Source of the DNA: Nitrososphaerales archaeon
GTDB taxonomy: Archaea > Thermoproteota > Nitrososphaeria > Nitrososphaerales > CADDZS01
Direction: 5' to 3'
Length of the DNA: 20,847 nt
Assembly: GCA_030043455.1 (NCBI GenBank)
Contig: JASHXQ010000211.1
Coordinates: 1 to 20,847, forward strand
Part shown: piece after piece, positions 7,211-14,244 of the stretch
Layout: the number at the start of each line of letters is the position of its first letter
Position numbering within the stretch: the stretch's first letter is position 1
Made by a program: the position numbers and the translations under genes
The notes under the pieces: generated by a model
Databases searched by the model: none
What the model was told of the DNA's origin: nothing
The model's input: the letters and a program-made list of their open reading frames with translations, nothing else

Positions 7211-7414
7211 TTACTTGAACCGAAATCGGTCAAGTTCTCGTCCCTTTTTGGTAGCCTTTTTCCATACCTTGTAATGCTCATGACAGAGGTAAACTCTACG
7301 ATCTCCCGCAACGCTCAGACCACTTCCTGAAAGTTGTTCCCTACTTATCGAACGTTCCGCGGGATTTGCACAACCGGCAACCGAACAATTGACCCCCTTT
7401 CCGATTTTTCCCAA
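7211..7414 (-). CDS. Small zinc-finger-like protein upstream of threonyl-tRNA synthetase
   Basis: A 67-residue protein without a named family known to me. It has NCSVAGCANPAERSIS (9-24), then RRVYLCHEHYKVWKKATKKG (39-58) and a basic C terminus. Cys10, Cys15, Cys44 and His47 (C-x4-C-x28-C-x2-H) could bind one zinc, and the tail of about ten Lys and Arg residues suggests nucleic acid or ribosome contact. The pattern recalls short uncharacterised proteins of Thaumarchaeota, from memory only. The start is TTG 7414 with no good ribosome binding site. The gene ends 30 bases before the synthetase start on the same strand, so cotranscription is likely. The Cys/His pattern makes a chance reading frame unlikely. 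Confidence 0.75.
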   Translation of the reverse strand: MGKIGKGVNCSVAGCANPAERSISREQLSGSGLSVAGDRRVYLCHEHYKVWKKATKKGRELDRFRFK

Positions 7415-7503
7415 GATGGTCTCAACGGTCTAATCGAAAGAGTATGGATTTCGCTTTGCCCCATAAGTGCTGGAGCTCGTTAAAATCAAAACCATACGAG
7501 CAG

Positions 7504-7513
7504 TCTATAAAAG
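7504..7513 (+). promoter_or_regulatory. TATA box of the CDP-alcohol phosphatidyltransferase gene
   Basis: TCTATAAAAG is the best TATA box in the window. Usual spacing puts transcription start near 7531-7536. The next in-frame start codon of the downstream gene is TTG 7613, which would leave a leader of about 80 bases whose translation looks like family protein sequence. Confidence 0.55.
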
Positions 7514-7612
7514 CGTACTAATTTTTGAAATCTACAACGGGTCGAACGCCCTACGGTTCTAAACAAGCTTCGAAGCCAGATCTCTCCAGTTGTCGAATCA
7601 ATAGGCAAAGGT

Positions 7613-8131
7613 TTGGGGTCCACTGGTCTCTCTCCCACTTTCTGGACCTTTCTGGGTTTTGCCTTCTCTGTCATAGCAGGAGTTCTATACGCCGTCCGAC
7701 CCTCGCAACCCTATCTGGGTGGGCTCTTGCTCATAGTCTCCGGAATTTTTGACGTACTAGACGGAGCAGTCGCCCGTGTAACGAACCGGGTTTCCAAATC
7801 TGGAGCTTTCAATGATTCTACTCTCGATCGACTTGCCGAACTCGCGGTGTACGCGGGGATCATTTATGGAAATTATTCCTCGAATTCTCCATTAATCGTT
7901 CTCATGGCTCTGGGGTTCTCCTTGCTGGTAAGCTATACCAGGGCCAAAGGTGATTCGCTGGGAGTCTCCCTATCCGGAATAGGTATAGGTGAAAGAGCAG
8001 AACGTCTGATAGTCTTGATAGTATTCTCGATCCTAGGTTACGTCTGGATCGGGGTCGCGATAGTACTAATCCTGGCGTTCGTGACCTTCGTACAGAGATA
8101 TCTTGCGATCTTGAAAAAGTTACAATACTGA
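7613..8131 (+). CDS. CDP-alcohol phosphatidyltransferase, probable archaetidylinositol phosphate synthase type
   Basis: Integral membrane enzyme that moves a phospho-alcohol group from a CDP-activated lipid in polar lipid synthesis. The signature D-G-x2-A-R-x8-G-x3-D-x3-D is complete (LDGAVARVTNRVSKSGAFND, then STLD). Hydrophobic segments fit six membrane helices. The segment VSYTRAKGDSLGV, followed by GIGERAERL, fits archaeal archaetidylinositol phosphate synthase-like members, but the exact substrate is inferred. The listed start TTG 7613 gives 172 residues and misses the conserved N-terminal helix. In the same frame, codons 7556-7612 read VLNKLRSQISPVVESIGKG, which looks like that helix, yet no ATG, GTG or TTG lies between the stop at 7526-7528 and 7613. 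The true N terminus is therefore unresolved. The gene ends seven bases before the convergent eS26 gene. Confidence 0.85.
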   Translation: MGSTGLSPTFWTFLGFAFSVIAGVLYAVRPSQPYLGGLLLIVSGIFDVLDGAVARVTNRVSKSGAFNDSTLDRLAELAVYAGIIYGNYSSNSPLIVLMALGFSLLVSYTRAKGDSLGVSLSGIGIGERAERLIVLIVFSILGYVWIGVAIVLILAFVTFVQRYLAILKKLQY

Positions 8132-8138
8132 TACCTTG

Positions 8139-8417
8139 CTAGTAAGATTGCCGTCGCTCGTCCTTAGCTCTTACTTTGACCAGTCCGTAATGAACGGCGC
8201 AAGAAACACAGTAGTACTTTATCGTAGTCGGAGCAGCGATGTAAGCTCCAGCCTGTCGGAGCTCTCTAGCCAAGGTAGGTTCTACGAGACTAACTCTGGA
8301 CGTCATTTTCTTTGCCTTGTCTATGGGAGTCTCCCTACCACAATTACTGCACTGAACAGTCCCGGAGCTTCCCTTCCCGCCCTTGGCGCGCCCCCGGCTC
8401 TTTCGCTTCTTCGTCAT
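8139..8417 (-). CDS. rps26e: Small ribosomal subunit protein eS26
   Basis: Zinc-binding protein of the small ribosomal subunit, found in eukaryotes and part of the archaea and located near the mRNA exit channel. The 92 residues from ATG 8417 begin with the basic block KKRKSRGRAKGGKG. CSNC (23-26) and CVSC (about 70-73, in KYYCVSCAVHYGLVKVR) are the two Cys pairs of the zinc site. Length is close to other archaeal members. Its presence argues against most Euryarchaeota. It lies outside the large ribosomal cluster, downstream of a small membrane protein gene on the same strand. An AT-rich stretch with GTTTAAAG about 30 bases upstream of the ATG may be its own promoter. Confidence 0.93.
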   Translation of the reverse strand: MTKKRKSRGRAKGGKGSSGTVQCSNCGRETPIDKAKKMTSRVSLVEPTLARELRQAGAYIAAPTTIKYYCVSCAVHYGLVKVRAKDERRQSY

Positions 8418-8508
8418 TATAGCCCAAGTAAGTATCTGCTAGGCTTTAAACTTTGGAGTAGCGCATTGACAAAAAACTGGCTGAGTTAGGCAGAAGATGA
8501 CTCTACAA

Positions 8509-8712
8509 TCAGTCGAAACGGGCGACCAATACGACGAACCCGACGAAAATCATCAAAGCAGCCATGAAGTAGAATATCGGCACCAGCTGAGGAATAAGAA
8601 CTGTTTGCGAAATGTCGTAGGCGAAAGCTCCCCCAAGCAGAATGCAGATCAACGCGATCACCCGAAGGAACGCACTAATCCGCTGCTGAGTATTGCTCAG
8701 AGCCTTCGACAT
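8509..8712 (-). CDS. Small membrane protein with two predicted transmembrane helices
   Basis: Hypothetical protein of 67 residues with no recognised family. After a polar start (MSKALSNTQQRIS) two hydrophobic segments follow, at about residues 13-31 (AFLRVIALICILLGGAFAY) and 42-65 (LVPIFYFMAALMIFVGFVV and the following residues), joined by a short loop with a Pro. It ends in ARFD. No signal cleavage site or cysteine pattern is seen. ATG 8712 is preceded by GAGGAA about seven bases upstream, which supports translation. It lies between Top6A and eS26 on the same strand, with about 65 bases to Top6A and 91 to eS26. No function can be assigned; it could be a small membrane subunit or a lineage-specific protein. 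Confidence 0.65.
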   Translation of the reverse strand: MSKALSNTQQRISAFLRVIALICILLGGAFAYDISQTVLIPQLVPIFYFMAALMIFVGFVVLVARFD

Positions 8713-8777
8713 TTGAAGTTCCTCGACAAGAACCGATTTTTAGCGTATTAACGTTTTACGTGAATCACTAAAGACGA

Positions 8778-9875
8778 CTAAAGGGATCGCGCTTCTTGCA
8801 TTTTCTCTTTGAGATAATTATCAACGATGAAGGTCAAACCAAATTTCGAGAAAGCCTCAAGTTCACTCTTTCTCTTTATCTTTAGAAAGATGTCAAGCTC
8901 TCTTTGCCAGACGCCTCCGTGGTATCTCGGATCCTTCTTTAGCTCCTGAGCACGCTTGACGTCAGCCTCGGTCATGGGATCGGTCGGCAGTTTGTACTTC
9001 ACGATGTCACTGGCCCAGACTCCGATCCATTTGGCGGTCGGGACTGTGAGGTCGCGGAGATGCGCTGCATTGGCGGAACCGCTAATGATCACCATCGCGA
9101 TGTGCTCGCCATACACATCGCCATCGCTCATGACGTAGACGGGCAAATTAAGCTCCTTGTTCAGACGTTTCAGCATGTAGCGGGTAGATCTCGGTGCTTG
9201 CCCGGAAGTGTCAATGAGGATCGCCTTGTACTTCTTCTCGACCTGCTCTTCGACAAACCTAGTGAAAATCCCCCCCTTCTCAACAGCAATGACCATCTCG
9301 GCGGAGGTGTCCACGAATTCCGCAGTGCTGAGAGAGGGCCCAATGAGATAACCATCAGGGTGCGAAGAAAGATTTAGGCGCCTGCCCTCAAAACGGGGCA
9401 CAGTGTACTCTATTGTGAGATCTCCGAAGATCGCGCTCCTCTCTTCGGGATAGATCTTGAACTCTTCTCTGGCTCTCGAAAGGACCGTTTCCAGGTCGGT
9501 GATGATTTCGTCCGACTCCGCCTGGTCGACAAACTCCATTGCATCGGCTTGTGAGGAGTAGTATGCGTCTCGAAGGGTCGAAGTCTTGCCCTGTTGAACC
9601 AGCTTGTCTGCAAAGTAGGCAAGCCAGAGCATCTGGGTGAACGGTCTGATATGCTTAATGTTGCCTGCGGACCGTTTTACGTTTACTTTGTCTAGGATGT
9701 ACTGTTTCAGCTTTGGGTCGTAGACTATGTTACTGACGGAGCGACTGGGAAATAGGAACTCCGGAAATTTGGATTGATCCAGATCCTCGTAAGTCTTAGC
9801 CCCGAGCTCTTTTAGCTCTTTCAGGAGCTGCTCTCTACGAGCTGTCGCCAAATTCTTCGAGACTTTGCTGGGCAT
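8778..9875 (-). CDS. top6A: DNA topoisomerase VI subunit A
   Basis: DNA-cleaving subunit of the type IIB topoisomerase, homologous to Spo11. It forms an A2B2 complex that passes one duplex through another using ATP. The 365 residues are of normal length. The winged-helix (CAP-like) domain carries STLRDAYYSSQ, with Tyr106, the second of the two Tyr, as the probable catalytic residue. The Toprim domain shows Glu199 (IAVEKGGIF) and the DxD pair Asp251/Asp253 (MSDGDVYGEH) for metal binding. IDTSGQAPRSTRYMLKRL (221-238) is also conserved. The start is ATG 9875, which overlaps the end of the B subunit gene by 41 bases, so the two are translationally linked in the order B then A. Confidence 0.96.
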   Translation of the reverse strand: MPSKVSKNLATARREQLLKELKELGAKTYEDLDQSKFPEFLFPSRSVSNIVYDPKLKQYILDKVNVKRSAGNIKHIRPFTQMLWLAYFADKLVQQGKTSTLRDAYYSSQADAMEFVDQAESDEIITDLETVLSRAREEFKIYPEERSAIFGDLTIEYTVPRFEGRRLNLSSHPDGYLIGPSLSTAEFVDTSAEMVIAVEKGGIFTRFVEEQVEKKYKAILIDTSGQAPRSTRYMLKRLNKELNLPVYVMSDGDVYGEHIAMVIISGSANAAHLRDLTVPTAKWIGVWASDIVKYKLPTDPMTEADVKRAQELKKDPRYHGGVWQRELDIFLKIKRKSELEAFSKFGLTFIVDNYLKEKMQEARSL

Positions 9876-11511
9876 TTCCTTCTTGGCCTACTTTTTTCTT
9901 CGAGCGAGCAGCCACGTCTTTAGCCACCGCATCATTGACCTCTTTGGCAGTCTCTTCACTGATCGCATTGTCGGATTCCGAACCGGGCTCGATCGCGACA
10001 TCGCTTCCGAGAAGCTTTTTGTAATTCGGAGGCTTCCTTTTCCCCGAAAGATCGGTCGAAAACTTGGCAATGAGCGGCAGATACTTTCCGTAAATGTTCA
10101 TCCTCTTTTTCTGGAATTCCATGGAGCCCTTTCTGGAGACATAAGCAGCGAGTTTTCTAAGCACCTCACGCGTACCATTCTTCAGTTCTCTCTCAAGTTC
10201 TGGTCTGTCCGCTAGGAATTCCTTTCCAACCGTTTTGAAGGGGACTTTGGTCGAGCACACATGTGTTATGACCACCACCGGAGCCTCCTGGGGGATTTTG
10301 TACCGTTTCCAGTCAATCTCTTCCTTGATGATTTTGTAAGCCACATCGTTTCCTTCATCGTAAAGCAAAGGAATACGATTTGCAAAGCGCAGTAATTTTA
10401 CACCTGGTTCGATTGAACCACCACCGTACGCCAAGCCCACTTCCACAATGAAGGGATAACCAGAGTACGCAGAGGGCGGCCGAATGCACATCGCGACAAA
10501 CTCCGGCGACAATTCTTTCATAATCCCGGCTTGCATGATCTCCTCTCCCAGAGGAGAAAGGCAGGATGCATCTGGGGGAAGAAATTCCTCAAACAATGGA
10601 AGTGAATTAACGAACTTCACCACGTCCTCATTCCCTAGACTCTTGGGTTTCCGAGAGGGATCAAACCCGGCAAAAGTGAGAAATTTTTTCGCTGTCTTTT
10701 CTCCAACCCGGTGAAAGTTGGTTGTCATGAATCGTTCCAAAGTTGCTTCGTTGGACTGCTTTACGAGGCGTCTCAAGGCTTCCACATCGATTCCGTACGG
10801 GTGGGGGAGTGTCTCGCCCGGTGGAGGCGGGACGGCTGTGGTGCCTCTCTTGAACGAGAGGACGTTCGTGTCCGGATCTATAAGAGTGATATCAGCATAA
10901 GGAGTAACTAGGGCGGTCTGTTTAAAATAATCCTGAATCTTCTGGCTCGCTCGGAAATAATCCCCCATTAAGGTAAGCTGTACAGAAGTTCCTGTACCAT
11001 CCGAAGGGATTGTCTCATGTTTCAAAATGACCGGCTTGTTTTCTTGAATGTCGATCAGCATATCCATGACATGACTCGTTTTTCCGTCAAAACACGAAGA
11101 AATGGTGACCGGCCGGTTCGTTGTGATCTGGGCATAAAGGATCGCCATGGTACCTCCCATGCCGAACATCCCTCTAGACTGCTTGAGTTTGTACTTTGAC
11201 CCGTAAAAGACTCTCCCGAACGCATTTGGGAGATGCTTTGCCTCAATTCCCGGTCCATTGTCCTTGACCGTCAGAACATACGCTATCCGGTCCCCAGACC
11301 TAATTCCCTCTGGAGCGAGCTCAATTTTCACCGTGACTTCGGGGAGTATCGAAAACTGCTCGCAAGCATCCAGACTGTTCTCTACGAGTTCCCTGACGGA
11401 CGTGTAGAGCGCCCTAGAATCGTTACTAAAGCCTGCGAGGTCACGGTTCCGGTAGAAAAATTCGCTCGGAGAAATCTCAGAATAAGTGACTTTCTGTTGG
11501 CTGGCAACCAT
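9835..11511 (-). CDS. top6B: DNA topoisomerase VI subunit B
   Basis: ATPase subunit of topoisomerase VI. The GHKL ATPase domain shows VRELVENSLDACE (39-51, with the Mg-binding Asn45), VKDNGPGI (82-89), AFGRVFYGSKYKLKQSRGMF (97-116) and GMGGTMAI (117-124). The helix-two-turn-helix and transducer domains follow, including LAYGGGSIEPG. The 558 residues include a C-terminal extension of about 60 residues rich in Asp, Glu, Ala and Lys, starting near DVAIEPGSESD and ending in EEFGDSS. This tail overlaps the start of Top6A by 41 bases. The start is ATG 11511, just before the conserved FFYRN and ENSLDACE blocks, with a TATA-like box about 37 bases upstream. The complex probably handles supercoil relaxation and decatenation. 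Confidence 0.96.
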   Translation of the reverse strand: MVASQQKVTYSEISPSEFFYRNRDLAGFSNDSRALYTSVRELVENSLDACEQFSILPEVTVKIELAPEGIRSGDRIAYVLTVKDNGPGIEAKHLPNAFGRVFYGSKYKLKQSRGMFGMGGTMAILYAQITTNRPVTISSCFDGKTSHVMDMLIDIQENKPVILKHETIPSDGTGTSVQLTLMGDYFRASQKIQDYFKQTALVTPYADITLIDPDTNVLSFKRGTTAVPPPPGETLPHPYGIDVEALRRLVKQSNEATLERFMTTNFHRVGEKTAKKFLTFAGFDPSRKPKSLGNEDVVKFVNSLPLFEEFLPPDASCLSPLGEEIMQAGIMKELSPEFVAMCIRPPSAYSGYPFIVEVGLAYGGGSIEPGVKLLRFANRIPLLYDEGNDVAYKIIKEEIDWKRYKIPQEAPVVVITHVCSTKVPFKTVGKEFLADRPELERELKNGTREVLRKLAAYVSRKGSMEFQKKRMNIYGKYLPLIAKFSTDLSGKRKPPNYKKLLGSDVAIEPGSESDNAISEETAKEVNDAVAKDVAARSKKKVGQEGNAQQSLEEFGDSS

Positions 11512-11544
11512 GCTAGGAGTTCAAATCCAGCGGCAAATCAAGCA

Positions 11545-11552
11545 TTTTAGAA
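11545..11552 (-). promoter_or_regulatory. TATA-like box of the topoisomerase VI operon
   Basis: TTCTAAAA on the minus strand lies about 37 bases before ATG 11511 and would give a leader of about 12 bases. Inferred from sequence and spacing. Confidence 0.4.
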
Positions 11553-11555
11553 TCT

Positions 11556-11575
11556 AGACGAAAAAACAAAGAGGA
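11556..11575 (-). terminator. Possible T-tract terminator after the Rio1/KH genes
   Basis: Downstream of the KH gene stop (11644), the minus strand carries CTTTGTTTTTTCGTC with a run of six T. Archaeal transcription often ends at such U-rich tracts without a hairpin. A further TTTTTA lies near 11603-11608. Evidence is weak because the tract is short. Confidence 0.25.
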
Positions 11576-11643
11576 AGGACGCAGGGTATTAGGCCATCTG
11601 TGATAAAAATATTCCCGAGGCGCGATGTCTCCGATTTTCGGAT

Positions 11644-12225
11644 CTAGTTCTGCTCAGGTGGTCTTTGAGCTTCCCAGAGTTGCATCCTGTCGAGCTTTCT
11701 CTTGGTTCTGTATTTTTGCAGCAATTCGTAAGTCGCCTTGTGAGTTCCGCCTTTTGCGAGTTTGTCAATCGCCTCTTTGGCGATCTTAGAATCCTCCGGA
11801 TCCGCGATTATCGCCACTGTGTGTCCGTAGATGGAAATCTCAGACTGAGTTAAGTCTTCAATAATCTTCCTCGCTTTCCCATCGGCGCCTATGAGGCGAC
11901 TTTTTATCCGAACTAGAGCATTTTCCGACTTACCGGCATACTCCCGCAAATCGACCAAAGTCAGAATCCGTTCCTCTTGAAGGAGAGTGAATGCTCGCTG
12001 GGGCGAAAAGCCTCGAGCTATAGCCGAGACAATGTCGTATGCTTTGAAGGGATTGGCTTCGAGGAGAGCCTCGGGCTTGTAACTGATTCTGGTCTCTCCA
12101 GTTTTGCCGTCAATGTCCAGAGTCACCCCACATCGCCTTTCAATTTCGTTTTTCACGAGCCCCTCCTTACCAACGAGCGCCCCCACCCTCTCGAGAGGCA
12201 CTCTCACTATCTGTTCCGAGCTCAA
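11644..12225 (-). CDS. KH-domain RNA-binding protein, Dim2/Pno1-like
   Basis: Archaeal homologue of Dim2/Pno1 (Krr1-like), which binds the 3' end of small subunit rRNA during ribosome maturation; the role is by homology. The 193 residues hold two KH domains. The first contains VGALVGKEGLVKNEIER (14-30) with GxxG loop GKEG. The second contains SRLIGADGKARKIIEDLT (109-126) with loop GADG. A linker with ARGFSPQRAFTLL (70-82), typical of this family, lies between them. The C terminus is basic (KYRTKRKLDRMQLWEAQR). The start is TTG 12225, which overlaps the Rio1 stop in TTGA (four bases), so translation of the two is coupled. No ATG is available before conserved sequence. Confidence 0.93.
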   Translation of the reverse strand: MSSEQIVRVPLERVGALVGKEGLVKNEIERRCGVTLDIDGKTGETRISYKPEALLEANPFKAYDIVSAIARGFSPQRAFTLLQEERILTLVDLREYAGKSENALVRIKSRLIGADGKARKIIEDLTQSEISIYGHTVAIIADPEDSKIAKEAIDKLAKGGTHKATYELLQKYRTKRKLDRMQLWEAQRPPEQN

Positions 12226-13085
12226 TTTTGTACCAACCGGTCAGTATTCTCATTTACAGCTATCTCGTTCTCAACTGTAGGACTTCTCCCTCGGACCCTG
12301 CGGAAGAGCTTTTCCACATCTTCTTCAACGTTAATCCCCCTTCTCTGAAAGAACCGGTTGATGTTGAGAATATCTCTTCTTAGGTATTCTTCCGCTTGAG
12401 GATGCGCCGTTGAAACGGCTGAGCCAAAGTCAAAGAAGATAAGTTTTCTATCCAATTTCATAATGTTGTATTCCGAGAGATCTGAGTGAACCAACTCTGC
12501 TTTCTGGAAGATTAGTTTCATGGCTCTTATGACTGAAGCGTAATCAGCCTTGGTGGGGTTGGAGTCAATTAATCTGGGGGCCGGAATCCCGCCCTTCCCG
12601 ACGAACTCCATGACCACCACATTCCCCTGAAAAGCCAGAGGCTTCGGAACTGAGACTCCCGCGTCCATCGCTTGTTTCAGGTTGATGTACTCCTTTCGCG
12701 CCCACACCTCCGCAATCCCCCTGCTGTCTTTTCGAATCTTGCTGAATCGAGGGTCACCCTCAATGTATTGCAGTCTCTTTTTGTAATCTGAGGAAGCCAC
12801 TAGATAGATCTTCACCGCCACATCTGTTCCATCTCCTTTCACTCCCCAGTATACTCTTGCTTCCTTGCCAGAGCTGATCACCCCATTGAGGTACGAAAAT
12901 TCTTCTTGGTTCGCGAGATCATACAGAATCATCAGAGTCTTGCGGTCGAAGACTTCTTCAAAAACCGACCTTTCTTCCTCGTTTTTGAGAATGACCCGAT
13001 CCCTTTTGTCTATCCGTTCAGCTTCTTTGTGAAACTTCTGGAGATTCTCCTCCCCAGGTTCATCTCTCTCTCGAATATATTTCAA
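12222..13085 (-). CDS. rio1: Rio1 family serine protein kinase
   Basis: Atypical protein kinase/ATPase that acts in late maturation of the small ribosomal subunit. The 287 residues comprise an N-terminal helical part (about 1-62) and the RIO kinase domain. Signatures: nucleotide loop ISSGKEARVYWG (70-81), ATP-contacting Lys92 in VAVKIY, catalytic loop LVHSDLSEYNIM (198-209, with Asp202 and Asn207), metal-binding loop FFDFGSAVSTAHP (217-229) and LRRDILNINRFF (235-246). The LRRD block and HP motif mark Rio1 rather than Rio2. The TTG start at 13085 is the only start in frame: the frame stays open upstream for about 40 codons without any ATG, GTG or TTG. The eIF1A gene that often precedes Rio1 in archaea is not found in the 220 bases upstream. 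Confidence 0.93.
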   Translation of the reverse strand: MKYIRERDEPGEENLQKFHKEAERIDKRDRVILKNEEERSVFEEVFDRKTLMILYDLANQEEFSYLNGVISSGKEARVYWGVKGDGTDVAVKIYLVASSDYKKRLQYIEGDPRFSKIRKDSRGIAEVWARKEYINLKQAMDAGVSVPKPLAFQGNVVVMEFVGKGGIPAPRLIDSNPTKADYASVIRAMKLIFQKAELVHSDLSEYNIMKLDRKLIFFDFGSAVSTAHPQAEEYLRRDILNINRFFQRRGINVEEDVEKLFRRVRGRSPTVENEIAVNENTDRLVQN

Positions 13086-13259
13086 ACGGGAATCGGGCTG
13101 CCTTGGAACTTGAACGAGGTTCGCAAAGGGAAAAAGCTTGCTCTGAAAGTCAGTAGAAAAAGTATGCCGGCTTGCAAGGTATCGAGGAACTGCATATCGC
13201 CCTAATTAGACTTCTATTGTCCTCGCCATCAGCAATGCTTTTGCCCACTAGTCGAGAGG

Positions 13260-13267
13260 TTATCTAG
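13260..13267 (+). promoter_or_regulatory. Weak TATA-like box before the SPOUT methyltransferase gene
   Basis: TTATCTAG lies about 42 bases before ATG 13306. It would give a transcription start near 13290 and a leader of about 16 bases. The match is weak and no better candidate is seen in 13205-13300. Confidence 0.25.
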
Positions 13268-13305
13268 ACAGAAACCATGCACTCATTACTGGCGATAACG
13301 GTTTC

Positions 13306-14133
13306 ATGATTTCCATCGCTATTCCAGATTCGATGTTTCTTGAAGAGGATACTGTTCGAGAAAAAACAACAAAAATCGGTCTGATCGCTCGCTCCGCCTC
13401 GATCTTTGGCGTCGAAAGAATCTACATCTATCGGGACATGTCGAAGAACAACGAGGCTGATTATGAGCTTGCTAAGGTCATTTTTGAGTATGCGGAAACG
13501 CCTCAGTATCTGCGTAAACGACTCTACGGAAAACGGAAAGAGCTGGAATACGCAGGGCTCTTGTTTCCCTTGCGTATTCCATCTCACCTCAAAGATTACG
13601 CCGTGGAACCTAACGAGCTGCGAGAAGGTGTTGTTGTCCTTCAGAATGGGGAGCTCATGGTGGACATTGGCGCGAAAGCACTCTGTATGATCGACGGAAG
13701 GGTGCACGAAGGGCAGCGGGTGACAGTCAGGGTCACCTCCCTCGATCCTCTCATGGCACGTCAAGTCGAGAGACCTTCCGAGGCATATTGGGGCTACGAG
13801 ATCAGGCGGGCTCCATCGCTCGCGCGCTTTCTCAAGAGTTCCAGTTTTGAATTGCTCATTCTGACTTCCCGCCTTGGAGCGAGTATAGATTCAGTTTGGA
13901 CGGAATTTTGCGAGAAGGTTAGATCAGCTCCCAGAATTCTGATCTGTTTTGGATCTCCCGAAGCTGGGCTTGACAAGATCCTGAGAGCGGAGAAATCCAA
14001 GATCAGTGATTTCACTTCGCTGTATCTCAACACTTTTCCCCACCAACAAGTGGAGACGGTCAGGCTGGAAGAAGCAATTTTGGGAACTCTTTCTTTATTG
14101 AATGTGGCCTCAAAGATCAGCACAAGCAGCTAG
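13306..14133 (+). CDS. SPOUT-family RNA methyltransferase (COG2106/DUF171)
   Basis: Member of the archaeal and eukaryotic family related to human SPOUT1 (C9orf114), putative RNA methyltransferases with a knotted SAM-binding fold and an inserted OB-like domain. The 275 residues start at ATG 13306. Visible: the N-terminal strand ISIAIPDSMFLEED; TTKIGLIARSASIFGVERIY; the inserted domain around LKDYAVEPNELREGVVV and VHEGQRVTVRV (about 85-145); and the C-terminal knot PHQQVETVRLEEAILGTLSL (about 245-264), which carries the family's ETVR.EEAI pattern. Position directly upstream of uL3 is common in archaea and supports a ribosome-related target, probably rRNA; the exact nucleotide is not known from sequence. 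It has its own weak promoter and is followed by the uL3 promoter. Confidence 0.92.
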   Translation: MISIAIPDSMFLEEDTVREKTTKIGLIARSASIFGVERIYIYRDMSKNNEADYELAKVIFEYAETPQYLRKRLYGKRKELEYAGLLFPLRIPSHLKDYAVEPNELREGVVVLQNGELMVDIGAKALCMIDGRVHEGQRVTVRVTSLDPLMARQVERPSEAYWGYEIRRAPSLARFLKSSSFELLILTSRLGASIDSVWTEFCEKVRSAPRILICFGSPEAGLDKILRAEKSKISDFTSLYLNTFPHQQVETVRLEEAILGTLSLLNVASKISTSS

Positions 14134-14198
14134 TAACACAATGAGCCTTTCTTCTCAGCCATCTAAAATTTGTAAAAATCCAATTTTATCGCTAAACG

Positions 14199-14207
14199 CT
14201 TAAAAAC
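14199..14207 (+). promoter_or_regulatory. TATA-like box of the ribosomal protein operon
   Basis: CTTAAAAAC is centred about 42 bases before ATG 14245. It predicts transcription start near 14228-14232. This excludes the upstream in-frame GTG 14224 and supports ATG 14245 as the uL3 start. The region 14160-14210 is clearly AT-rich compared with its surroundings. Confidence 0.5.
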
Positions 14208-14244
14208 AATAATCAGCGAAGTCGTGCAGTACGGCGTTTTTCAG

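Noticed and set aside
7539..7553. GGGTCGAACGCCC resembling a tRNA T-arm
   Set aside because: The first invariant T of the T-loop is missing and no other tRNA arms are present; the stretch reads as coding sequence before the phosphatidyltransferase.
11517..11536. GAGTTCAAATCCAGC resembling a tRNA T-loop
   Set aside because: The flanking bases cannot form a five-pair T-stem, no anticodon or acceptor stem is found, and it overlaps the start of the topoisomerase VI B gene.
13140..13235. TGATG and CTGA on the minus strand upstream of Rio1, possible C/D guide RNA
   Set aside because: The distance of about 85 bases is too long, the C box is imperfect, and no internal boxes or terminal stem were seen.
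13264..13764. 166-residue open frame on the minus strand opposite the SPOUT methyltransferase
   Set aside because: The plus-strand frame is a clear conserved family, and the minus-strand reading has no recognisable motifs.
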